A stretch of 37,356 nt of DNA from contig JAJOKG010000052.1 in NCBI GenBank assembly GCA_021206415.1, positions 1 through 37,356 on the forward strand, written 5' to 3'. Within the stretch, counting starts at the first letter, position 1. Each line of letters opens with the position of its first letter. The notes below the pieces were generated by a model, which saw only the letters and a list, made by a program, of their open reading frames with translations, made no database searches and had not been told where the DNA came from. Position numbers and translations under genes: made by a program. This document shows, piece after piece, positions 1 through 10,065 of this stretch. This DNA is from Sulfurospirillum sp. (GTDB taxonomy: Bacteria > Campylobacterota > Campylobacteria > Campylobacterales > Sulfurospirillaceae).

Positions 1-193
1 GTGATTAAGGCTACAACCATTGGTGGCTTTTTAACAAAGCTTAGACTTTTCATCACTGCGTATGCTATCAACTGCTTTTTGAAGCTTAGTGATGACAAAA
101 AAGCTCTTCTGTTTAACTAGCAGTTTGACTTAATTTTAATTCATTTTAGCAAGAGCGAGAGTATAATGCATCAAAATTCACTAAAGGATTACT

Positions 194-949
194 ATGTCTA
201 AAATTGTATTAGTTACAGGAGCAACATCAGGTTTTGGTGAAGCAACGGCTACTAAATTTGCTATGGCAGGATATAAAGTTATTGTCACGGGTCGAAGACA
301 TGAGCGTTTAGAAGCATTAAAAAACAGACTTCCAAAGTGTGATATTTTACCTCTTTGTTTTGATGTCAGCAAAAAAGAAGAAGTTTTTCAAGCCATTGCT
401 TCGCTCCCTCAAGCCTATAAAAACATTGATATTTTGGTCAATAATGCGGGACTTGCATTGGGATTGGAACGTGCTAATGAGGCAAATTTAGATGACTGGG
501 AAAAAATGATAGATACAAATATTAAAGGGCTTTTATATGTCACCAAAGCTGTTTTGCCTATGATGGTAGAGCGCAAAACTGGTTACATTTTCAACCTCAG
601 CTCTACAGCAGCCAGTTGGCCGTATGAAGGGGGCAATGTTTATGGCGCAACCAAAGCATTTGTCAAACAGTTTTCCCTGAACCTTCGAACCGATTTAAAA
701 GGAACACATGTGCGTGTAACAAACATTGAGCCTGGATTTTCACAGACAGAGTTTTCAGACGTACGTTTTAAAGGTGATACGCAAAAAGCACACCAACTCT
801 ATGAAAACACCACACCCCTTTTAGCAGAAGATATCGCTCAGACCATTTTTACCCTTGCAGAACTTCCTGCGCATGTTAATGTCAATCGCATTGAAATTAT
901 GCCGACATGTCAAAGTTATGCCGGTCTTGTGGTTGAAAAGAAGAGTTAA
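194..949 (+). CDS. SDR-family NAD(P)-dependent oxidoreductase (YdfG-like)
   Basis: ORF with TGATSGFG cofactor loop, NNAG motif and YGATK active-site motif of classical short-chain dehydrogenases. Confidence 0.92.
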   Translation: MSKIVLVTGATSGFGEATATKFAMAGYKVIVTGRRHERLEALKNRLPKCDILPLCFDVSKKEEVFQAIASLPQAYKNIDILVNNAGLALGLERANEANLDDWEKMIDTNIKGLLYVTKAVLPMMVERKTGYIFNLSSTAASWPYEGGNVYGATKAFVKQFSLNLRTDLKGTHVRVTNIEPGFSQTEFSDVRFKGDTQKAHQLYENTTPLLAEDIAQTIFTLAELPAHVNVNRIEIMPTCQSYAGLVVEKKS

Positions 950-954
950 ATCTT

Positions 955-984
955 TTTACATGTAAGAACTTTCTTACATGTAAA
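955..984. terminator. Perfect 14-bp stem hairpin made from two TTACATGTAA copies
   Basis: TTTACATGTAAGAA-CT-TTCTTACATGTAAA directly after the SDR gene; the two arms are exact reverse complements. Confidence 0.6.
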
Positions 985-1002
985 TCTTATTTTGAGGAAC
1001 CA

Positions 1003-1236
1003 ATGAATCCAAACGAACACAAAAACAACCCTTTGCATGGCATTACCTTAGAGAAGATGTTGAGTGAATTGCACGCACACTATGGCTGGGAGAAACTTGA
1101 TGAGATGATGCGTATGAACTGCTTTCATGAAAATCCTAGCATCAAATCGTGCTTGAAATTTTTTAGAAAAACACCCTGGGCACGCACAAAAATAGAAAAA
1201 CTCTACCTTCACTTTCGCACACAAACAACAAAGTAA
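1003..1236 (+). CDS. VF530-like small DNA-binding protein (DUF2132 family)
   Basis: 77 aa with the [13 protein letters not shown]...LHYGWEKL-type pattern typical of VF530 family. Confidence 0.8.
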   Translation: MNPNEHKNNPLHGITLEKMLSELHAHYGWEKLDEMMRMNCFHENPSIKSCLKFFRKTPWARTKIEKLYLHFRTQTTK

Positions 1237-1240
1237 ATCA

Positions 1241-2099
1241 GTGACATACGCAAAGGCTTTTGGCATTACCGCAATGGGGATGATTTTGATGAGTTTTGAA
1301 TCCCCTCTTATTAAAATGACCCTTGTGAGTGCGCAAAATTTTACGTTTTACTTTGGTCTATGTATGTTTACGACAATGAATCTCACCCTTTTTTTGAAAC
1401 ACAAAACAGCCTTTTTTGCACTTTATAAAAAAGATTTTTTGATTATTTTTGCCAGTGGTTTTTGTATTGCGCTGAGTAATCTTTTTTTTTATTCTGGCGA
1501 TCAAGCACACCAGTGTGGCAAGTGCTGTTTTTATTTTAAGTACAGGACCGCTGATTAGTGCGGGGATTGGGTTTCTCTTTTTCAAACAAAAAACGCCTTT
1601 GCGCACTTTCATCGCTATCTTTTTTGTTTTTCTTGGATTGGGGTTTATCCTCTTTCATGATGTGGCTCTTGGCAATATGAAAGGCAATCTTTACGCGTTT
1701 GGCTGTGTTTTTTCTTTTGTATCGATGCTAACCATTTTAGAACGCAACAAAGAAGCAAATCGACTCGCATGTTTTGGAACGGGAGCGCTTTTGGCTTCTT
1801 GTCTAGCCGCACTGAGTGCGCCTATTGTTCTGCCAGATAGTTATTCACTGAGTATTATTGTAGGGGTTGGAGCTTTCTTAACACCGCTTTCTCGTGCGCT
1901 CATAGGCATAGGAACCAGATTCTTATCTTCAGTAGAAGTAGCCCTCTTAACGATTATTGAACCTGTTCTTGCCCCATTTTGGGTCTGGATTTTATTGAAG
2001 GAAGCACCGCATCCAAATACACTCTTAGGCGGTGCTATCATTGTTACAACCTTAATCATTCACTCGATTAAAACACATCAAGCGCATCAAAAAGACTAA
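1241..2099 (+). CDS. DMT/EamA-family transporter, frameshifted (apparent +1 in T9 run at 1482-1490)
   Basis: Track ORFs 1241-1558 and 1515-2099 join as ...NLFFILAIKHTSVASAVFILSTGPLISAGIGF if one T is removed; multi-TM EamA-like. Confidence 0.8.
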
Positions 2100-2509
2100 T
2101 GGTCTGAGGCAGTCAACTGTCCATAAAGTACATTCAAATCACCTAAAACCCATGCATCAACAATCTTATCATCTTCAAATTTGAAAAAACAAGCCCCTGA
2201 GTAGCGAATACGATTTCCTGTGGGCTCAAACCCAAACAGTTTGCCTGTATGTGAGCCTGTGTAAACCAATCGTACAGCGGCTTTATCGCCTTCAACGACC
2301 ACATCTTCAATCACATGGTACAGGTTTGAAAATGCACCAAAAAGCATTTTGGCATAGTCACCAAAACCATTAATACCTTCCACTTTCATACCTAGTGAAC
2401 CTCTAAAATTAATGGTAGGACTTAAAAAATGATGTGCTTGGTCAAGCTTTTGCTCGTTCCAAACCACCTCATAATACTCTTCAATAATCTGACGTAGTTG
2501 TTTTGCCAT
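2096..2509 (-). CDS. SnoaL/NTF2-like ester cyclase-type protein
   Basis: 137 aa ORF: RQIIEEYYEVVWNEQKLDQAHHFLSPTINFRG... resembles SnoaL-like polyketide cyclases. Confidence 0.75.
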   Translation of the reverse strand: MAKQLRQIIEEYYEVVWNEQKLDQAHHFLSPTINFRGSLGMKVEGINGFGDYAKMLFGAFSNLYHVIEDVVVEGDKAAVRLVYTGSHTGKLFGFEPTGNRIRYSGACFFKFEDDKIVDAWVLGDLNVLYGQLTASDH

Positions 2510-2828
2510 TGGCTTTTTTTTCCTTTTTCTGGTGCCTGTTTTGCAGTAGATTTGGAAGCTGGGGCATTTGCACCATTTTCAAACCAACTCTCACTTGCAT
2601 CGTATTCAAATTCAAACACTTTATCAAAACCTTTTTTTTCTAACTCACTATCAAGGTTTTGAGGCGTGAGGCCTTTTTTTCTTGCAAACTTCAAGAATCT
2701 CTTCAATATCTTCCTCGGGAATGCCACCATAACGCATCTCTAAAACTGCTTCGTTAGCCGTCATTATCTCTTTCTCATCTAAAAAATAGCCCTAAGACAC
2801 TAGGGTCATTTACCGTCTGAACGCTCAT
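2481..2828 (-). CDS. Conserved hypothetical small acidic/helical protein, three apparent +1 indels
   Basis: Removing one base from each of the A/T runs at 2781-2786, 2674-2680 and 2514-2521 gives MSVQTVNDPSVLGLFLDEKEIMTANEAVLEMRYGGIPEEDIEEILEVCKKKGLTPQNLDSELEKKGFDKVFEFEYD...GKKANGKTTTSDY*. Confidence 0.55.
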
Positions 2829-2913
2829 TCAAACACCGCCACTACATCCTTACTATAACGTAGCAAAATTATAATCATTTTTTTTCAAAAAAAAACCTAA
2901 AAATTACCTCAAT

Positions 2914-3682
2914 CTATTCATAATATTCGCTATCTTTTTTATCGGTAACAAACATGTGTCCAGGGGCATGCGTGATGGCAAAAGGAAGTTTCATCTGCGT
3001 AATCACATTTTGAGGGGTCACACCACACGGCCAAAAGAGTGGAATTTCATCTTCTTTAATGACAATGGCATCGCCATAATCAGGATGTGTGACATCGTTA
3101 ATACCTATCATCTCAGGATAGCCCACTTGAATGGGTGAACCGTGCATTCTAGGAAAATGACTGGTCACCACACACGCATCGGCAACTTTTTCTTTTTTTA
3201 ATGGGGCGCATACTCACTACCATCTCTCCACTAAAGCCTCCTACAGGTTTAAGGGCAATGTTGGTGCGATACATCGCCACATTTTTTTGCTCATCCACAT
3301 GGCGAAGAGGCATCCCGTTTTCAATAAGTGCTGTCTCAAATGAGAAGCTACACCCAATCAGAAAAAAGACCAAATCAGGCGTATAGTAAGGCGTTATATC
3401 CGTTACCGTTTCCACCAAAACGCCCTCACGTAAAATGTTGTATTTGGGGATTTCATTTAAGATATTTGCCCCAGGAGCTAAGAGTTTTGAAACATGCCCC
3501 TCTTCAATCACCTCAAGCACAGGAATGGCTTTTGAATTTTCACGAGCAAAGGCTTCGAACTCTTTGGCATAAACACGAGGCAGAGCAACCATATTCATCT
3601 GAATATACCCCGGACACTCTCCTGCTGTCGGACGGGTAAATTCACCTTTGGCAATTTTAGCACGAAGCTCTTTTGGACACAT
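2914..3682 (-). CDS. DUF1445 family putative hydro-lyase / D-glutamate cyclase-type protein, frameshifted (~3193-3199)
   Basis: Track ORFs 3149-3742 and 2914-3171 join (..RPIKKEKVADACVVTSHFPRMHGSPIQVGYPEMIG..) if one A is removed; GEFTRPTAGECPGYIQ and HGSPIQVG motifs of DUF1445. Start chosen at 3682, which has an AAAGGA ribosome site. Confidence 0.8.
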
Positions 3683-3763
3683 TTTCATCCTTTTTTTGAC
3701 ACACATTGTAGCAAATTTTAGGTACAATTTTTTTAACGTCAACTTTTACATGTAAGGATTTTT

Positions 3764-4600
3764 ATGCAGAGATTTCACAGCGTTGAGGAGATTGTTCTAC
3801 AACACTCCACACGTCACATGGACAAAATTCAAGCGCAGTTTCCTTTTGAGCACACAAAAAAAGCGGTCAATGCCTTTGTGCAACTTGAACGAGGCGTGGT
3901 TTTCATCTACACAGGATTTTACGTCGCAGGCTACGCTGAAACCGATGGTCCCATTGGTGCGTACTTTTTAGCTAAAGCGTTTGAAAAAATTGGCTTTAAA
4001 CCCGTCATTGTGACGGATTCCTTTTGTGAGGGCTATTTTCCTGAGATTGAAACCCTTTATATTCCGCTTTCAGGCTTACATGTAAACGAATACGAAGCCC
4101 TTTTAAACGAGCACAAACCCGTTGCTCACTTTTCTATTGAACGTTGCGGTCAAAATGCGCAGGGCGATTACCTCAACGCCAGAGGTGTTTCGGTGAAAGA
4201 GTTTACCGCACCTGTGGATGAACTCTTTGCATTAGGAAGTAAAAGTGCTCCTAGTTTTGGCATTGGTGATGGGGGAAATGAAGTGGGTATGGGAAGTTTT
4301 GCCAAAGCGCTTCAAAATAAAGAATTTTTCTATGATTACTGCGTCATTGCATGTGATTATCCCATGATTGCTTCAGTCTCAAATTGGGGTGGATATGGCT
4401 TTATTGCAGAGCTTGAGCGGGTTTTACATGTAAACCTTCTACCTTCGTTTGAAGCGGTTGAGCAGTACCTAGCCTTCATCGTTTCTAAAGGCTCTGTGGA
4501 TGGCATTAAACGAGAATCGGTCATGTCCGTGGATGGAAAAGAGTGGGAGATAGAGCCTGAAATTTTACAAGCACTGAAAGATTATGCAACCAAAGGATAA
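3764..4600 (+). CDS. DUF4392 domain protein (D-glutamate cyclase C-terminal-like)
   Basis: 278 aa; GIGDGGNEVGMG and NWGGYG motifs typical of DUF4392 proteins. Confidence 0.8.
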   Translation: MQRFHSVEEIVLQHSTRHMDKIQAQFPFEHTKKAVNAFVQLERGVVFIYTGFYVAGYAETDGPIGAYFLAKAFEKIGFKPVIVTDSFCEGYFPEIETLYIPLSGLHVNEYEALLNEHKPVAHFSIERCGQNAQGDYLNARGVSVKEFTAPVDELFALGSKSAPSFGIGDGGNEVGMGSFAKALQNKEFFYDYCVIACDYPMIASVSNWGGYGFIAELERVLHVNLLPSFEAVEQYLAFIVSKGSVDGIKRESVMSVDGKEWEIEPEILQALKDYATKG

Positions 4601-4603
4601 GCG

Positions 4604-5026
4604 ATGAAAGTGATCTGTTCACACTGTTTAGCAACCAATAACGTCCCAAAACTAGACGTCTATAAAAAAGCTAATTGCGGAAAATGCAAAGCTTCTTTGC
4701 TTGACCCGCACCCTATCGCACTGAGCAGCGATAACATAGAAGCCATTTTAAAAAGTACCGATGTGCCCATCATTGTCGATTTTTGGGCACCGTGGTGTGG
4801 ACCATGCAAAATATTCGCTCCTGTCTTTGAACAAGCCGCACGTGCCTACCCGCTTCGTGTTTTGTTCGCCAAAGTTGATACCGAAGCTGAGCAATTTTTA
4901 GCCTCACGTTTTAAAATCCGCTCCATTCCAACTATAATTGTCTTTAAAGATGGCAAAGAAGTGGAACGTGTTAGTGGAGCGATGAACGATGAAGGTTTGG
5001 ATAGATTTGTGGAGAGGTTTTTGTAA
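4604..5026 (+). CDS. trxC: Thioredoxin 2 with N-terminal zinc-binding cysteines
   Basis: CSHC...CGKC N-terminal Zn motif followed by FWAPWCGPCK active site. Confidence 0.93.
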   Translation: MKVICSHCLATNNVPKLDVYKKANCGKCKASLLDPHPIALSSDNIEAILKSTDVPIIVDFWAPWCGPCKIFAPVFEQAARAYPLRVLFAKVDTEAEQFLASRFKIRSIPTIIVFKDGKEVERVSGAMNDEGLDRFVERFL

Positions 5027-5107
5027 TTTTTCTTTCATTTTGAAATATTTTTAATCACCTCTTTTTTACTGGGCTATGATAAGCACATTAAAACAGTGAG
5101 GTGAGAA

Positions 5108-5458
5108 ATGATTTTAGGAAAATGCCCCTTTTGTGGTGGCAATGTGCTTTCACAAAAGATAACCGCTAGAGGTCAAAAAATAAATCTTTACCATTGTGAG
5201 CATGCCATCAAAGAGCGTGATATGAATGATGATTATGTTTTTAGTGCCACGTCCACCTGTCGTTTTCAAGTTTACTCCAATGCACTCTTGCGCTGGAATA
5301 AACGAAGTTTGAGTGAGTCTGAGATGAAAAAACTGCTTCAAGAGGGACAAATTGTAGTGCGCTTGCATGGGAAAAAAGGAACACGTGAATATTTTAAATA
5401 CGTCGTTACTGATCCAGAATATGGCCTGAGCATCTTGTGGGATAGCGAAGTTGCATAA
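5108..5458 (+). CDS. Hypothetical protein with CPFCGG zinc-ribbon-like N terminus (topoisomerase C-terminal zinc-finger-like)
   Basis: 116 aa ORF; CPFCGGNV...HCEH...C pattern, ribosome site gtgagg before ATG. Confidence 0.7.
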   Translation: MILGKCPFCGGNVLSQKITARGQKINLYHCEHAIKERDMNDDYVFSATSTCRFQVYSNALLRWNKRSLSESEMKKLLQEGQIVVRLHGKKGTREYFKYVVTDPEYGLSILWDSEVA

Positions 5459-5478
5459 ATCTTTACATGTAAAAGAAG

Positions 5479-6783
5479 TTAAGAGCCAAATACAGGAGAA
5501 GGCATGTCGATATAATAGCCTTGAGAATAATCAATACCTAACTGTTTTACAGCGGAAAGTACTGTACTAGAATGCACAAACTCTGCCACGGTTTTAATAC
5601 CCAATTTTTTAGAAAAGCTCACAATGGTTTCCACAACAATTTGCGCATTTCTGTCTTTATCAAGTTCTTTAATTAAACTGCCATCTATCTTAATAAAATC
5701 AGGCTTTAATTTAATGACATACGAAAAGTTGGAAAAACCACTTCCAAAATCATCTATGGCAACCTTGGCGCCATAACGTTTAATTTCGTAAAAAAAGAGC
5801 AAGACTTTATTAAAATCTTGCACTTTTTCAGATTCTAAAAGCTCAAATGTTACACGATGCCCCATATTTGATGTTCTTAATTTTTCAATAATAAAATCAC
5901 AAATCTCTGGATTTATAATATCTTCAAAGGAGAGATTGATACTAAAATCAAAGAGGTATTCTTCAAAAATTTTAAAACTCTTTTCAATAATCATCATGGT
6001 AATTTTGTCATACACCTTAATGGTTTTTGCGACAGGAATAAAGTTATTGGGATCGTGAATCACCCCTTCTTCATCAATTAAACGAGAGAGTGCTTCAAAC
6101 TTTACAATTTCATTGGTTTTATTATTAATAATGGGCTGAAAATAGGGCACAATCCCCGAAGCATCGACAATAGCTTTACGTATTTTTGAAGCATATTTAA
6201 GGTTGTTTTCATACTCTTGCGAAAAGCTCATACTGTCTTCATAAATCCAATACTTAAGTTGCTGTTGTTTTGCATATTTAAGCGCCATATTCACTTTGGA
6301 AAATATATCATGATTAGATCTACTCGCACTTGAGGAGAGGGTGCAATCAACATAAATTTCTGTTTGTGCATAGGCATATTTTAAGTGTGTTAATTTTTTA
6401 GAGAGAGATTCGATGTACTCTTTTAGAAGATAAAAATTCATCTTTTCTTTGATTAAAATCGCAAATTCATCTCCAGCAATGCGATAAACCGTTCCATCTT
6501 TTTGGCTCTCTTTTAAGCTTTTAGCAAAAGACTCCAAAATAAAATCCCCCACAACAAAACCATAAAAATCATTCAAAAGTTTAAAATTATCAATATTGGC
6601 AAGAATCAGTGTAAATTCATTCTGCTCTTCAAGATCATGACGTAATTTATAAAGGTTGGGTAAACGTGTCAAAGAATCGGCATAAAACTGTTCAACAAGG
6701 CTTTCTTGCATTAATTCTAATTCTCGTGAGAGCATGTCAATCTTTTCAGATGAAGAGATCTCTTTTGGGACACTTTGTTGCAT
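5479..6783 (-). CDS. GGDEF-EAL bifunctional c-di-GMP signalling protein
   Basis: RIAGDEFAIL (GGDEF variant AGDEF), FEALSRL (EAL), DDFGSGFSNF and KIDGSLIKEL motifs. Confidence 0.9.
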   Translation of the reverse strand: MQQSVPKEISSSEKIDMLSRELELMQESLVEQFYADSLTRLPNLYKLRHDLEEQNEFTLILANIDNFKLLNDFYGFVVGDFILESFAKSLKESQKDGTVYRIAGDEFAILIKEKMNFYLLKEYIESLSKKLTHLKYAYAQTEIYVDCTLSSSASRSNHDIFSKVNMALKYAKQQQLKYWIYEDSMSFSQEYENNLKYASKIRKAIVDASGIVPYFQPIINNKTNEIVKFEALSRLIDEEGVIHDPNNFIPVAKTIKVYDKITMMIIEKSFKIFEEYLFDFSINLSFEDIINPEICDFIIEKLRTSNMGHRVTFELLESEKVQDFNKVLLFFYEIKRYGAKVAIDDFGSGFSNFSYVIKLKPDFIKIDGSLIKELDKDRNAQIVVETIVSFSKKLGIKTVAEFVHSSTVLSAVKQLGIDYSQGYYIDMPSPVFGS

Positions 6784-6928
6784 TGTCTGCCTTTATTGAA
6801 ATCTTAAATAATGGGGAATTATCATTGTAGCAAAAGTTGAATAAATTATAAAAAAACCTATACAAGAGGCTAATTCTTCTTGAAGTTTTTTGTGTTACAA
6901 TTTTTAAACCTCAACAAAAGGAGATAGG

Positions 6929-7285
6929 ATGTCTTTGAAAAAATATTGTGTGGTACTTATTCCATTCTTATTCATACTCAACGCATATTCAGCAGGAAGA
7001 AACAGTGAAGTTGAAGTCCCTCGAACAGCGTACAAAGATCCTTACAAATACTACATTTTATCAGATACGAAACAAGCGACCATTCATCAAGTGAGCCTTA
7101 AGCGCCTTAGTTACGACACCATCTTATACATCAAAGTAGAAATCAACTGCCCTTCACGTGTCTTACGAGAAATGGGACATAACATTAACTCCCTCAAAGC
7201 CATTACAACTAACACTCCTACACAATGGTATCAACCCACTATTGGAAGTGCACAAGCAGATATTATCACCTACGTGTGTCGCTAA
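6929..7285 (+). CDS. Hypothetical exported protein
   Basis: 118 aa with N-terminal signal peptide MSLKKYCVVLIPFLFILNAYSAG. Confidence 0.65.
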   Translation: MSLKKYCVVLIPFLFILNAYSAGRNSEVEVPRTAYKDPYKYYILSDTKQATIHQVSLKRLSYDTILYIKVEINCPSRVLREMGHNINSLKAITTNTPTQWYQPTIGSAQADIITYVCR

Positions 7286-7644
7286 GAGAGCAATTGCTTT
7301 AACAGAGGCTCCATCTCTTCATAATCATCACGCTGGCTAAAGGCTTCAAAGAGTTGCATTTTCAGTGCAAAAACTTGCGAATCAAAAAATATGCTAGAGC
7401 TTCCAAAATCAAGCCCACTGATGCCTAGCGTATTCATGGCTTCCCACACTTCAGGAGAACTAAGCGTACTCAGTGCATCTTGAGCAATCAGCTGTGTCAG
7501 CCACGAATTATCACCCTCATTGGCTTTTATAGAGTCATAATGGAGTAAAAAATCCTCAAAACTCCCCTCTTCTTTCTTGATAGAGTTGTACATTCCATAC
7601 CCAATGCCCGCATATGGGTCTAGCTCAAACAGTCTGCTTTCCAT
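7282..7644 (-). CDS. Hypothetical protein
   Basis: 120 aa intact ORF convergent with the previous gene and ending in a 4-bp overlap. Confidence 0.6.
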   Translation of the reverse strand: MESRLFELDPYAGIGYGMYNSIKKEEGSFEDFLLHYDSIKANEGDNSWLTQLIAQDALSTLSSPEVWEAMNTLGISGLDFGSSSIFFDSQVFALKMQLFEAFSQRDDYEEMEPLLKQLLS

Positions 7645-7804
7645 GGCTTACTCCTTTTACATGTAAAAGCAAAAAATATACCTTTTTATCTTTACATGTA
7701 AAAACATGACAAATCGTTCATTAAGTGAAAGTTTGATAAAATGCACGGATTTGGTTACTCGCAACCAACCCCCCATCTCATATCATAACGAAGAGGTACT
7801 GCTC

Positions 7805-8743
7805 ATGGTGTATCAGCACAAAGATTTGATTGGTCTAAGAGACCTCTGTAAGGAAGAAATTCTTTCGTTTATTGACTTAGCCAAAGAATTTAAAGCACTC
7901 AATAATAGTGATGTCAAAAAATCTCCCTCTTTACACGGTAAAACGGTCATTAACGCATTTTATGAAAATTCCACACGTACCCGTGTCTCTTTTGAAGTCG
8001 CTGCAAAACGCCTTGGCGCTGATGCCATTAACTTTTCAGCATCTCAAAGTAGCTCCAAAAAAGGGGAAACCTTGGTGGATACCATTCACAATATGGAAGC
8101 GATGAAAACGGATATTTTTGTTTTGCGCCATCCAAACTCTGGTGCAGCGCACTTTGTCGCTCAAAACAGTGATGCTTCCATTGTTAATGCAGGCGATGGT
8201 CTTAACGAACACCCTACACAAGGCTTGCTTGATTTGTTTACCATTTTAGAGCATAAAGGAAGTTTTGAAAATTTAACGGTTTCTATTATTGGCGATATTG
8301 CCCACAGTAGAGTTGCACGCTCAGATATTTGGGCGATGCGAAAACTAGGTATTAACGTTAAACTCTTTGGCCCTCCTACCATGCTTCCTGTACATATGGA
8401 AGTGTTTGACTGTCATGTCTGCTCTTCCATGGAAGAAGCGGTGGAGGGAAGCGATGTGATTATTATGCTTCGTATTCAGCTGGAGAGACAAGATGGCACA
8501 CTCTTTCCCTCTGTTCGTGAATACTCCAAATTTTTTGGACTTACCTCTACACGCATGAAACTGGCAAATAAAAACGCCATCGTTCTTCATCCAGGACCGA
8601 TTAATCGAGGTGTGGAGATGAATTCCGATGTGGTCGATAACAAGGATTACTCCGTGATTTTAAATCAGGTTGAAAACGGTGTTGCTATTCGTATGGCAGT
8701 CCTTCATACCTTGAACCTTTATAGAAAAAGTAGGAATATGTAA
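7805..8743 (+). CDS. pyrB: Aspartate carbamoyltransferase catalytic subunit
   Basis: FYENSTRTRVSFE and HPTQ motifs, RIQLER loop, LHPGPINRG. Start placed at 7805 (MVYQHKDL) because a -10-like GATAAAAT lies at about 7735 inside the longer track ORF (7706). Confidence 0.93.
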   Translation: MVYQHKDLIGLRDLCKEEILSFIDLAKEFKALNNSDVKKSPSLHGKTVINAFYENSTRTRVSFEVAAKRLGADAINFSASQSSSKKGETLVDTIHNMEAMKTDIFVLRHPNSGAAHFVAQNSDASIVNAGDGLNEHPTQGLLDLFTILEHKGSFENLTVSIIGDIAHSRVARSDIWAMRKLGINVKLFGPPTMLPVHMEVFDCHVCSSMEEAVEGSDVIIMLRIQLERQDGTLFPSVREYSKFFGLTSTRMKLANKNAIVLHPGPINRGVEMNSDVVDNKDYSVILNQVENGVAIRMAVLHTLNLYRKSRNM

Positions 8744-10020
8744 TGAAAACTTTAATCAAAAACGGCATTATTGTGAATAGCGATGGTCAAATAAAAGCAA
8801 ATGTACTTATTGAAGATGAGATGATTGTAGATATTATTGAGCATGAAGTGCAAGCCGATACAGTCATTGATGCATGTGGTAATTACATTATGCCAGGGCT
8901 TATTGATATGCACGTGCATTTTAGAGACCCAGGGCAAGAGTATAAAGACGATGTCATCTCAGGCAGTGAAACCGCCGTTGCGAGTGGGGTAACCACCTGC
9001 CTTCCGATGGCAAACACGTTTCCTATTAATGACAACAGCTCGATTACTCGTGCGATGATTCAAAAAGCTAAACAACGAGGCTTGATTGATTTATTGCCTA
9101 TTGGGGCGATTTCACAAGGTTTGCATGGAGACCGCATTGTTGAAATGGGCGATATGATTGAAGCAGGAGCAGTGGCGTTTTCAGACGATGGACTCCCCGT
9201 ATCTGATAGCAGTGTTATGCGAGATGCCTTAGAGTATTCTCGTGGATTTAACTCCTTTGTCATCAGCCACTCAGAGGATTGCTCACTCTGCCGTAAAGGC
9301 GTGATGCATGAGGGTGAAATTTCAACCATTTTAGGTCTTAAAGGTATGGCTTCTGAGAAAGAGGAGATTATGATTTCTCGGGATATGCTTTTAGCCAAAC
9401 TCACCAAAGGGCATATTCATATCGCACATGTAAGTTCTGCGTGGTCGCTTAAACTCATTGAACTTGCTAAACAAGAGGGGATTAACATTACCTGCGAAGT
9501 CACTCCACACCACTTTAGCTTTTCTGATAAAAACCTTCTCTCCTACAATACCCACTTTAAAATGTCTCCACCGCTTCGTAGCGAAAATGACATTAACGCT
9601 ATTCGAGAAGCGCTTAAAAGTGGTTTGGTGGATGTCATCGCAACTGACCATGCCCCACACCATAACGATGATAAATTTGTCGAGTTTGACAATGCCCCTT
9701 TTGGTATCTTAGGACTGCAAACCCTTGTGCCACTCACCTTAAAATTGGTCAATGAAGGAATCATTTCCCTTGAGCGCATGGTTGAACTCACCTCAGCCAA
9801 CCCCGCAAAAATTTTGAACCTCAAAACAAAGGGAAAAATTGCCAAAGGAATGCTTGCGGATATTGCGATTATTGATCCCAATAAAGAGTATATTTACGAT
9901 GAGAGCATCAACAAATCAAAATCCAAAAACTCGCCACTTTTTGGAGAAAAACTCACAGGTGCTGCGGTGATGACACTTAAAAATGGTCGTGTGGTGTACG
10001 ACTTTCCTCACTGTTTATAA
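8743..10020 (+). CDS. pyrC: Dihydroorotase
   Basis: DMHVHFRDPG metal motif, TDHAPHH; TAATG overlap with pyrB. Confidence 0.95.
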   Translation: MKTLIKNGIIVNSDGQIKANVLIEDEMIVDIIEHEVQADTVIDACGNYIMPGLIDMHVHFRDPGQEYKDDVISGSETAVASGVTTCLPMANTFPINDNSSITRAMIQKAKQRGLIDLLPIGAISQGLHGDRIVEMGDMIEAGAVAFSDDGLPVSDSSVMRDALEYSRGFNSFVISHSEDCSLCRKGVMHEGEISTILGLKGMASEKEEIMISRDMLLAKLTKGHIHIAHVSSAWSLKLIELAKQEGINITCEVTPHHFSFSDKNLLSYNTHFKMSPPLRSENDINAIREALKSGLVDVIATDHAPHHNDDKFVEFDNAPFGILGLQTLVPLTLKLVNEGIISLERMVELTSANPAKILNLKTKGKIAKGMLADIAIIDPNKEYIYDESINKSKSKNSPLFGEKLTGAAVMTLKNGRVVYDFPHCL

Positions 10021-10037
10021 GCCTTACATGTAAAGAT

Positions 10038-10065
10038 GCAAGAGGTGCATTACAGCACCTCTTGC
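10038..10065. terminator. Bidirectional hairpin between pyrC and the convergent LDH/MDH gene
   Basis: GCAAGAGGTGC-ATTACA-GCACCTCTTGC, perfect 11-bp stem; it also encodes the last codons of the minus-strand gene. Confidence 0.7.

Noticed and set aside
1-193. Partial ORF at the left edge (frame 1, open to 120) or a minus-strand start
   Set aside because: Too short and without recognisable family similarity to call either strand.
8036-9881. Long antisense ORFs within pyrB and pyrC (e.g. 9060-9407, 9543-9881)
   Set aside because: They lie opposite strongly recognised genes and have no family features; shadow ORFs.
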